From Chloroflexota bacterium (GTDB lineage Bacteria > Chloroflexota > Dormibacteria > Aeolococcales > Aeolococcaceae): a stretch of DNA of 10,878 nt. The stretch lies in NCBI GenBank assembly GCA_028287605.1, contig JAQBPI010000126.1, forward strand, positions 1-10,878, written 5' to 3'. The notes beneath the pieces were generated by a model. It ran no database searches. It saw only the letters and a program-made list of their open reading frames with translations, and had not been told where the DNA came from. Of the stretch, positions 5,104 to 10,670 are shown piece after piece. Within the stretch, counting starts at the first letter, position 1, and each line of letters opens with the position of its first letter. Position numbers and translations under genes: made by a program.

Positions 5104-6317
5104 GTGCCCTCGCGTCGCAGCGGAAGGTGCACCCGCAGGGTGAGCCCACCCTCCTCGCCGTTGCGCACCTCGAACGTGCCGCCCGCCTCCTCGACGCGAC
5201 GGCGGAGGGTGCGCAGCCCGTAGTGCAGGTAGCTGTCCTGGTAGCTCTCCAGCGTGGTGTCCGGGGCGCCGGCGCCGTCGTCCTGGATGGCCAGGTCGAC
5301 GTGGTCGGGCCCGTGGCGGAGGCTCACGTGCACGCGGCTCGCGTCCGCGTGCTTCACCACGTTGCCCAGCGCCTCGTTGATCACGGAGAGGAGCAGGTCG
5401 GCGACCGCCTCCACACGGGGGCCGGGGACGCCGCTGACGCTGAGGTCGACGGCGAGCCCGTGGGCGCGCTCGAGCTCGCGCAGCAGCGAACCGATGGCGG
5501 CGCTGAGATCACCATCCTTCCGGTTGCGGTCGGCGAGGTGGAAGACCACCTGTCGCAACTCGTCGGCGCACTCGATGGTCAGGTCGCGCACCTCGCGCAC
5601 GGTCTGGGCGACGGGAGGGTCGAGGCCCTTCTCCAGCAGCGAGTTGACCTTGAGCCCGATGCCGAAGATGCTCTGCCCGATGTGGTCGTGGAGTCCCGAG
5701 GCGATGCGCGCCCGCTCCTGCGCAAGCAGCCGCTCGCTCTCCAAGTCGTCGAGCCGCGCGTGCAGCTGCTGCAGCCCGTCGATCATCTCGCGCTGGCGCT
5801 CGTACAGACGCGCGTTGTCAATGGCCACCGCCACCTGGTTGGCGAAGGTGGCGAGCAACCGCTCGTCCCCGGCGTCGTAGCCGCCCGGCTTGTTGGCGAC
5901 GCCGCTCATGCCGATCACCTCGGATCCCACCCGCAGCGGGACGCCGAGAAAGGTGCGTACATGCGGATGCCCGGGGGGCTGACCCATCCGCAGCGGGTCG
6001 CGGTCGACATCGTTGGAGATGGTGGGACGCTCGTCGATGACGGCGACGCCGAAGACGCTGCGGCGCAGCGGCATGACCCGGTAGTTGTCGTAGAACCCGG
6101 GCGCCGGCTCGAAGCCTTTGACCGCGACCATGTCGAGGTGCTCCCGGTTGCGGCTCACCAGCGCGATGAAGCCGAACTGCGACGAGGTGAGCTCGAGACA
6201 GCGGCTGAGGGCGCAGTCGTACACCGCGGGCGGCTCATGGAGTGCGGCGATCTCCACCGAGATCCAGTAGAGCGACTCGACCTGTTCGCGAAAGTCGCGG
6301 TCACCGAGGTCCACCAT
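5100..6317 (-). CDS. GAF-domain sensor histidine kinase (HisKA_3/HATPase, NarL-type partner)
   Basis: This 405-residue soluble kinase would autophosphorylate and pass phosphate to the regulator encoded next to it. A GAF sensor domain spans about 15-170 and includes FLGVPLRVGSEVIG. A coiled linker (about 172-200) leads to the HisKA_3 dimerisation domain with H-box ERARIASGLHDHIGQS, where His210 is the phosphoacceptor. The ATPase domain has N-box INEALGNVVKHA (Glu315, Asn319) and G-box DDGAGAP (346-352), with a later YGLRTL segment. No membrane span is present, so the signal is cytoplasmic, for example a redox, gas or small-molecule cue bound by GAF. ATG 6317 follows purine-rich GGGGAAGG. The open frame extends to 6671, but that extension crosses the promoter and has no domain. 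The 3' end overlaps the response regulator start by 4 nt. Confidence 0.95.
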   Translation of the reverse strand: MVDLGDRDFREQVESLYWISVEIAALHEPPAVYDCALSRCLELTSSQFGFIALVSRNREHLDMVAVKGFEPAPGFYDNYRVMPLRRSVFGVAVIDERPTISNDVDRDPLRMGQPPGHPHVRTFLGVPLRVGSEVIGMSGVANKPGGYDAGDERLLATFANQVAVAIDNARLYERQREMIDGLQQLHARLDDLESERLLAQERARIASGLHDHIGQSIFGIGLKVNSLLEKGLDPPVAQTVREVRDLTIECADELRQVVFHLADRNRKDGDLSAAIGSLLRELERAHGLAVDLSVSGVPGPRVEAVADLLLSVINEALGNVVKHADASRVHVSLRHGPDHVDLAIQDDGAGAPDTTLESYQDSYLHYGLRTLRRRVEEAGGTFEVRNGEEGGLTLRVHLPLRREGT

Positions 6318-6351
6318 GTCCTGCCTTCCCCTTTCCTGACAGTCGGAAACC

Positions 6352-6360
6352 AGCGTAGCA
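6352..6360 (-). promoter_or_regulatory. extended -10 promoter of the kinase/regulator operon
   Basis: On the minus strand TGCTACGCT gives an extended -10 (TGN plus TACGCT), with predicted transcription start near 6345 and a leader of about 28 nt before ATG 6317. No TTGACA-like -35 sits at the right distance. The -35 region is instead occupied by the Crp-like site at 6378-6393. Confidence 0.55.
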
Positions 6361-6377
6361 GGAGGGCAGAGGCGGGG

Positions 6378-6393
6378 TGTGACTCGACTGACA
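6378..6393. promoter_or_regulatory. Crp-like binding site TGTGA-N6-TGACA
   Basis: The two half-sites match the classical Crp consensus TGTGA-N6-TCACA at 9 of 10 positions. The centre (6385.5) is about 40 bp upstream of the predicted start of the kinase transcript, the class II activator position that overlaps the -35. The divergently encoded Crp/Fnr protein carries the Arg-Glu-(x3)-Arg recognition-helix residues used by Crp to read TGTGA. Confidence 0.6.
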
Positions 6394-6405
6394 GCCGCCC
6401 GTCGC

Positions 6406-6421
6406 CCACCCGATCGGGTGG
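6406..6421. promoter_or_regulatory. 16-bp perfect palindrome in the divergent intergenic region
   Basis: CCACCCGATCGGGTGG is a perfect dyad between the kinase and the Crp-like gene, 13 bp from the Crp-like site. Further dyads follow: TCATCC-C-GGATGA (6431-6443), ATCCGGAT (6466-6473) and GGCCGG-N7-CCGGCC (6478-6496). These are candidate sites for the response regulator or another dimeric factor. The last could also fold in RNA. Confidence 0.5.
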
Positions 6422-6530
6422 CGGTCCTCATCATCCCGGATGAGCCCGAACGGACGAGCACGACCATCCGGATTGTCGGCCGGATTTCACCCGGCCAGGC
6501 GAAGACGACAGCGAGCCCGACTGCGACAGT

Positions 6531-6570
6531 GGACTGGCAGACCGCTTCCGCTCGTATGCAGGACTGGCAG
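6531..6570 (+). promoter_or_regulatory. 10-bp direct repeats flanking a possible -10 of the Crp-like gene
   Basis: GGACTGGCAG occurs at 6531-6540 and 6561-6570, exactly 30 bp apart, close to three helical turns. TATGCA (6555-6560), a mediocre -10, lies just before the second copy and 38 nt before the preferred ATG at 6598. Confidence 0.35.
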
Positions 6571-6597
6571 TTGATCACCCTCGTCAGCCGGAGACCC

Positions 6598-7266
6598 ATG
6601 CCCATCGACGGCAATCCGTGGGAGCCACGGTCCACCTCCACCCCCTGGCAGCGCGCCCTCCAGGAGCTCATCGACGGCGCCGCGCTGATCGTGGCCCCGG
6701 CGGGGACGCAGCTCCTCGGCCACGACCGCCCCGGTCAGGCGCTCGCCGTCATCAAGGGCGTGGTGCGCGTGTTCACCTGGACGACCTCGGGACACCGGGT
6801 GACCACCGGGTATGCGCGCCCAGGCGACCAGGTCGGGGTCGACTCGGTGCTGAGCGGCAGCGACAACCACGGCGCCGAGGCGCTGAACGACGCGACCCTG
6901 GCGGTGCTCTCCCTGGAGAGCCTGCGCAACCTGGTGATCCGGCGGCCCGAGCTGGGGTGGGCGCTCGCCGAGCACCTCGCCGAGCAGGCCGTCGACGCCA
7001 CCTGCCGGCTCGTCGACGGCACCGTGCGCCCCGTGACCGCGCGGGTGGCGCGGCATCTCCTCGAGCTCGCGGAGCACAGCTCCGACGAGGGCATCATGGT
7101 GCGCATCAGCCACCGGCGCCTCGCCGACGCGGTGGGGACCGCGCGCGAGGTGGTGACCCGGGCTCTCGGCGAGCTGCGTGGCAACGGCATCATCGAGACC
7201 GATCTGCGGCTCATCCGGGTGCTCGACCGCGACGCTCTCGCCCGCGCCGCGGACGCGGTTCGCTGA
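6598..7266 (+). CDS. Crp/Fnr-family transcriptional regulator
   Basis: The 222-residue product has the normal length for this family. An N-terminal effector beta-roll (about 20-125) contains GDQVGVDSVLSG, followed by a long dimerisation helix (about 125-155) and a C-terminal winged HTH (about 155-210). The HTH has ISHRRLADAVGTAREVVTRALGEL, with Arg183, Glu184 and Arg188 in the recognition helix at the positions Crp uses to read TGTGA. The usual phosphate-cassette Arg and Gly-Glu of cAMP-binding members are not evident, and there is only one cysteine, so neither a cAMP pocket nor an Fnr-type iron-sulfur cluster is supported. I chose ATG 6598 (GGAG 4 nt upstream). ATG 6556 and longer starts remain open. 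It is divergent from the kinase operon, which carries a matching site. A strong hairpin follows the gene. Confidence 0.92.
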   Translation: MPIDGNPWEPRSTSTPWQRALQELIDGAALIVAPAGTQLLGHDRPGQALAVIKGVVRVFTWTTSGHRVTTGYARPGDQVGVDSVLSGSDNHGAEALNDATLAVLSLESLRNLVIRRPELGWALAEHLAEQAVDATCRLVDGTVRPVTARVARHLLELAEHSSDEGIMVRISHRRLADAVGTAREVVTRALGELRGNGIIETDLRLIRVLDRDALARAADAVR

Positions 7267-7317
7267 CGCGCTGATCCATCCCGCGGGCGGCGCCGTATCA
7301 CTCGACGCCCCCCCGAG

Positions 7318-7344
7318 GAGCCCTGGGCGCCGTGCCCAGGGCTC
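7318..7344 (+). terminator. perfect 11-bp hairpin after the Crp-like gene
   Basis: GAGCCCTGGGC (7318-7328) and GCCCAGGGCTC (7334-7344) pair perfectly around a 5-nt loop, starting 51 nt after the stop codon. It is followed by a pyrimidine-rich, C-rich stretch, not a pure T run, which is common in GC-rich genomes. Confidence 0.7.
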
Positions 7345-7362
7345 ACTCCCTCCCCGATCGGC

Positions 7363-7370
7363 GGTAGCCT
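7363..7370 (+). promoter_or_regulatory. candidate -10 box GGTAGCCT
   Basis: TAGCCT (7365-7370) lies just after the Crp terminator and 32 nt before the ATG of the broken VOC-like gene. The octamer is identical to the one at 3681-3688. Confidence 0.4.
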
Positions 7371-7402
7371 GGACTCGGAGAGCCACATTCGGAGGGACCG
7401 CC

Positions 7403-7733
7403 ATGTCCGTCAGCGACGGGAGCACGAGAACCGCCGCCGCGGCGATCCAGGAATGCCGCGGCCTCCCTGGCGGGCCGCCTCCAGGAGGCCGGTGTCGAGG
7501 TCACCGAGGAGATCGACCACGGCTTCATCCACTCGATCTATTTCACCGATCCCAACGGCATCGCCCTCGAGGCCAGCTACTGGCTCGCGGACGCGACCGC
7601 CAGGCCCGAGGGCGACCGCACCGCCTTCACCGATCCCGACCCGGTGCCCGCGGTGCGCGAGCTCGAGGCCGGCGGCCGGCTCGACTGGATGCCCGCGACC
7701 GACCTGGTCCCCGAGCCGCGCGGGGTGTCCTGA
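7403..7733 (+). pseudogene. broken VOC/glyoxalase-like gene: N-terminal half missing, frameshifted
   Basis: From about 7455 to the TGA at 7731-7733 one frame encodes the C-terminal part of a vicinal-oxygen-chelate domain protein, with LAGRLQEAGVEVTEE and DHGFIHSIYFTDPNGIALEA, the metal and substrate edge of such domains. This frame contains no ATG, GTG or TTG upstream of the domain. The only well-placed start, ATG 7403 with GGAGGG 6 nt upstream, is in another frame. Removing one base near 7454 would join them into a 109-residue product. Even then the first beta-alpha-beta-beta-beta half of a normal 120-150 residue VOC protein is absent. I infer a deletion plus a frameshift. A sequencing error could explain the frameshift but not the missing half. 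It ends 3 bp from the convergent YtfJ-family stop. Confidence 0.65.
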
Positions 7734-7736
7734 CGC

Positions 7737-8072
7737 TCAGCGCCTCGCCAGGCGGCGGATGACGCTCCGCGCCACCAGCAGGGCGACGACGGCGACCAGC
7801 TGGCCGCCGAGGGCGATGCGGGTGACGTCCACCGCCGGCCGCCAGCTCACCTCGCCGTCGCGGATCACGTAGACGCCGACGGGGCGTGCCTCGAGGACGA
7901 AGCCGCCTCCGCTGCCGCCCTCGGCCGGGGTGCCGCCGCCACCGCCTCCCCCGACGCCGGCCACCCGCGCGACCGGGACGACGAGGGCGCCGTCGCGCTC
8001 GTAGGGCTCGCCGAAGACCTGGCGGACGGTCAGGGTGTCGCGCACCTGGCCGAGGATCTCCTCCGCACGCAT
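7737..8072 (-). CDS. YtfJ/GerW-family protein
   Basis: The 111-residue product has the family layout. An N-terminal EEILGQVRDTLTVRQVFGEPYERDG segment (3-27) is followed by a VPVARVAG strand, a glycine-rich loop (about 40-55) and ARPVGVYVIRDGEVSWRPAVDVTRIALGGQ (about 62-91). A hydrophobic stretch (about 90-103) and an Arg-rich end finish the protein. The family was named for a Bacillus spore protein but is widespread in bacteria that do not sporulate, where its role is unknown. ATG 8072 is preceded by GGAGGA about 7 nt upstream. An upstream in-frame ATG at 8132 would add a Pro-rich stretch without support. It is convergent with the broken VOC gene and divergent from the membrane protein gene. 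Confidence 0.9.
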   Translation of the reverse strand: MRAEEILGQVRDTLTVRQVFGEPYERDGALVVPVARVAGVGGGGGGGTPAEGGSGGGFVLEARPVGVYVIRDGEVSWRPAVDVTRIALGGQLVAVVALLVARSVIRRLARR

Positions 8073-8104
8073 GGCTCTTCCTCCACTCCATGGATCCGGA
8101 GGCG

Positions 8105-8112
8105 AGGGTACC
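8105..8112 (-). promoter_or_regulatory. candidate -10 box GGTACCCT for the YtfJ-family gene
   Basis: On the minus strand TACCCT (8110-8105) lies 32 nt before ATG 8072, the same distance as the box before the VOC-like pseudogene. A -35 is not clear (GTGGAC, 16 nt upstream, is the best match). Confidence 0.4.
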
Positions 8113-8191
8113 GGCTGGGCAGCCGGGTCCACTCGTCACCGCCAGGGTCCGGGCCCACGCCGGCTGAGCCGCGGGCTGCTGCCCATCCCCC

Positions 8192-8199
8192 CGTACACT
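8192..8199 (+). promoter_or_regulatory. candidate -10 box CGTACACT for the membrane protein gene
   Basis: TACACT (8194-8199) lies 46 nt upstream of ATG 8246. The in-frame ATG at 8201 directly after it would precede the predicted transcription start, which argues for the downstream start. Confidence 0.4.
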
Positions 8200-8245
8200 G
8201 ATGGGACGGGGCCCGCCCATCGACGGCAGACGCGCGGGAGGGAGC

Positions 8246-9301
8246 ATGGCGACGGTCACCGCAGAGAGATCGGCTCTCCACTCCGCCGCGGCAGGCCCCG
8301 CCCCCGGCACCGCCGCCGCCGCCGGGGCCGCCGACTGGACGCTGGTGGCGCTCTGCTGCTGGGTGGTGGGCGGCGGCTACCTCGACATCTGGGCCCACTC
8401 GCACCTGCGCCTCTTCGAGTCCTTCCTCACCCCCTGGCACGCCGTCCTCTACTCGGGGATGGTCGCCACCGCCGCCTACCTCCTGCTGCTCCGCCGCAGC
8501 CGGCTCGCCCGGGGGCTGCCCTGGGACCGGGCCAGCGGCTACGGGCTCTCTCTCACCGGCTGCGGGCTCTTCGCCGCCTCCGGCGTCGCCGACGGGGTGT
8601 GGCACACGGTATTCGGCATCGAGACCGGCACCAACGGCCTGATCAGCCCGCCGCACGTGCTCCTCACCCTCAGCACCGGGCTGATCGTCAGCGGGCCGCT
8701 GCGGGTCGCCTGGCGCACCGAGCGGGGCCGTGCCTCGTGGCCGGCGGTGATCTCGGCGGCGCTGCTGCTCAGCGTGCTCACCTACCTCATCCAGTTCGAC
8801 CACCCCCTCAGCAACCTGTGGTCGGCGGGCGACGCTCCGGTCGCGGTCCTGGGGGTGCGCCCCCGCGAGATGGAGCTCGGGATCCTCGGCATCCTGGTGC
8901 AGACCGGCCTGCTCGCCGGGCTGGTGCTGCTGCTGCTCGCCCACCTGCGCCTGCCCCGGGGATCGCTCACCGTGATCCTGGGGGTCAGCGGCTTCCTGGT
9001 CACCGCGGTCGACCACGTCGGCGTGCTCGCCGGGCTCGCCGTCGCGATGGGGATGCTCGGCGACCTGCTGCTCTGGGCGCTGCGCGTGGGCCCGGGGCGG
9101 CCGGACAGGCTGCGCCTCTTCGCCGCCACCTGGACCGCGGGCGCGTACGTCCTGTACTTCGCGGAGCTGCTCGCCAGCCGGGGGGTGTGGTGGCCGACCC
9201 ACGTCTGGACCGGGACGATCATGCTGGCGGCCGTGGAGGGCTGGCTGATCAGCTACCTGGTGGTCCCGACGGCACGTCCGGGGGTCTCCGAGGGGGCCTG
9301 A
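8246..9301 (+). CDS. uncharacterised polytopic membrane protein with intramembrane-edge histidines
   Basis: The product has 351 residues with about nine or ten hydrophobic segments after an Ala/Gly/Pro-rich tail of 30 residues. Several short motifs look conserved in style: YLDIWAHSH (Asp47, His51, His53), FLTPWHAVLYSG (His65), GVADGVWHTVFGIE (Asp116, His120, Glu126) and SPPHVLL (His137), with FDHP and VDHVG later. This pattern of His, Asp and Glu at helix ends would suit metal or heme binding, but no canonical oxidase or copper-chaperone signature is present. I recall similar unnamed proteins in high-GC bacteria and know no function for them. ATG 8246 has GGGAGGGAG just upstream. The frame is open to 8201. 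No operon partner is evident, as a 158-nt gap precedes the GGDEF gene. Confidence 0.85.
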   Translation: MATVTAERSALHSAAAGPAPGTAAAAGAADWTLVALCCWVVGGGYLDIWAHSHLRLFESFLTPWHAVLYSGMVATAAYLLLLRRSRLARGLPWDRASGYGLSLTGCGLFAASGVADGVWHTVFGIETGTNGLISPPHVLLTLSTGLIVSGPLRVAWRTERGRASWPAVISAALLLSVLTYLIQFDHPLSNLWSAGDAPVAVLGVRPREMELGILGILVQTGLLAGLVLLLLAHLRLPRGSLTVILGVSGFLVTAVDHVGVLAGLAVAMGMLGDLLLWALRVGPGRPDRLRLFAATWTAGAYVLYFAELLASRGVWWPTHVWTGTIMLAAVEGWLISYLVVPTARPGVSEGA

Positions 9302-9345
9302 GTCCCGGATCTGCAACGAATCCCTGCTCCCTGCCGTTTCTCACT

Positions 9346-9351
9346 TAAGAT
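9346..9351 (+). promoter_or_regulatory. possible -10 box TAAGAT before the GGDEF gene
   Basis: TAAGAT sits in the only AT-richer patch between the membrane protein and the diguanylate cyclase. It would give a leader of about 100 nt. No -35 is recognised. Confidence 0.25.
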
Positions 9352-9459
9352 GCCGATGACGCCGTGCCATCATGCCGGCGCCGGGCCTGGCGGAGGTCCG
9401 GCCCGCGCCGCCGTCCAGGAGCCGGGGCTGCGGGCAGGGTCAGAGCATTGGGGGCCGGA

Positions 9460-10635
9460 GTGAGTCTCGCCGTGGATACCCCGGTCGCACGGAAGAGCGG
9501 AGCCGACGGCTGGCTGAAGACCCAGAAGGCCATCGCCGTCGGGCGCTGGTTCGCGGTCTTCTTCGGACTGGTCCTGGCATTCGCCATTCAGCCCTCCTCG
9601 GGCGAGCCGCTCCCCGGGCCGATCTCCCGCCCTGGCCTGCTGATCATGACCGCGGTGCTGGCGGCGTACAACATGGTCGCCTTCTTCTCGCTGGAACGGA
9701 TCGGGGTGCGCTCCCCCCGGCTCGCCAACCGGCTGGTCGGCGCGTTCATCCTCGGTGACTTCCTGATCTGCGCCGGATGGGTGCTGCTGCTCAGCAACAA
9801 CCACTTCAACACCGGGTTCGCCCTCTTCTGCATCATCGCCATCGAGGTCGCGGTCAACTACCCGCGGAGCACGCGGATCGCCGCCGCCTTCCTGGCCGCC
9901 TACGCCGGGATCCTCATCGCGTCGCGGCGCATCGGGGAGACGATCGGCCAGCCCACCCCCTTCAGGATCCACTGGGACGAGCTGACCTTCCGCCTCTTCG
10001 TGGTCGCCACCGTCTCGTTCCTCACCACCGCGATCACCCGGGAGCGGGAGAAGCTGCGCGAGCTGGCCGAGGAACGCTCCGTGACCGACGCCCTCACCGG
10101 GCTCGGCAACCGCCGCGCGCTCGACATCCGGCTGTCCGAGGAGGTCGTCCGCGCCGAGCGCATCGGCTATCCACTCACCGTGCTGCTCGCCGACGTCGAC
10201 CACTTCAAGACCTACAACGACACCTACGGGCACCGTTTCGGCGACGAGATCCTCCGCGTCATCGGCCGGGTGCTCCAGACCCAGGGTCTGCGCCAGGGCT
10301 CCGACCACGCCTACCGGTACGGCGGCGAGGAGTTCCTGGTGCTGCTGCCGGGCACCGGTGGCAAGGACGCGCTGGAGGTGGCCGAGCGGCTGCGCGAGGC
10401 GATCCGGGCGGAGACGTCCACCATCCGGCTGCCCCAGGGCCCGGTGCCGGTCACGGTGAGCGTCGGGCTCGCCGTCTATCCCACCGACGCCGCCACCGCC
10501 GACGAGGTCGTCCAGCGCGCCGACTCCGCCCTCTACCGCGCCAAGGAGAAGCGCGACCGCGCGGTCGCCTACCGACCGGAGGACACGGTGCCGCCGGCCC
10601 CGCAGCGCCACAGCCCCCGGGCCGCGGCGGGCTGA
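9460..10635 (+). CDS. membrane-anchored GGDEF diguanylate cyclase
   Basis: The enzyme would make cyclic di-GMP from two GTP. A membrane region (about 25-200) holds five or six hydrophobic helices and would act as sensor or anchor. It is followed by a short coiled linker (TREREKLRELAEERS) and the GGDEF domain (about 205-370). The domain is intact: DALTGLGNRRALD (from 210), DVDHFKTYNDTYGH (245-258) and active-site GGEEF (288-292), then VSVGLAVYP and ADSALYRAKEKRDR. The product-inhibition site before the active site reads RQGSD instead of RxxD, so feedback control may be weak. I chose GTG 9460 (GGGGG 5 nt upstream). TTG 9448 is an alternative, and earlier codons give only an Arg-rich tail. There is no EAL domain. 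The gene ends 35 nt before the E1 alpha gene. Confidence 0.93.
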   Translation: MSLAVDTPVARKSGADGWLKTQKAIAVGRWFAVFFGLVLAFAIQPSSGEPLPGPISRPGLLIMTAVLAAYNMVAFFSLERIGVRSPRLANRLVGAFILGDFLICAGWVLLLSNNHFNTGFALFCIIAIEVAVNYPRSTRIAAAFLAAYAGILIASRRIGETIGQPTPFRIHWDELTFRLFVVATVSFLTTAITREREKLRELAEERSVTDALTGLGNRRALDIRLSEEVVRAERIGYPLTVLLADVDHFKTYNDTYGHRFGDEILRVIGRVLQTQGLRQGSDHAYRYGGEEFLVLLPGTGGKDALEVAERLREAIRAETSTIRLPQGPVPVTVSVGLAVYPTDAATADEVVQRADSALYRAKEKRDRAVAYRPEDTVPPAPQRHSPRAAAG

Positions 10636-10655
10636 ACCCGGCCGCCGAGGGCGCC

Positions 10656-10661
10656 TATCAT
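10656..10661 (+). promoter_or_regulatory. -10 box TATCAT suggesting a leaderless transcript
   Basis: TATCAT ends 9 nt before the GTG at 10671, so transcription would begin at or within a few bases of the start codon. No ribosome binding site is visible before that GTG, in contrast to most genes here. Confidence 0.45.
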
Positions 10662-10670
10662 CCGCTGCTC

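Noticed and set aside
5127..6443. 438-codon plus-strand frame over the kinase gene
   Set aside because: It is the antisense shadow of a kinase with all catalytic motifs. The product is low complexity and has no ribosome binding site.
6318..6671. N-terminal extension of the kinase to 6671
   Set aside because: It crosses the inferred promoter, the Crp-like site and the start of the divergent regulator, and encodes no domain.
8030..9316. 428-codon minus-strand frame over the membrane protein
   Set aside because: It is the antisense shadow: Gly/Pro/Glu/Gln/His-rich with no recognisable fold, while the plus strand has clear membrane helices and a ribosome binding site.
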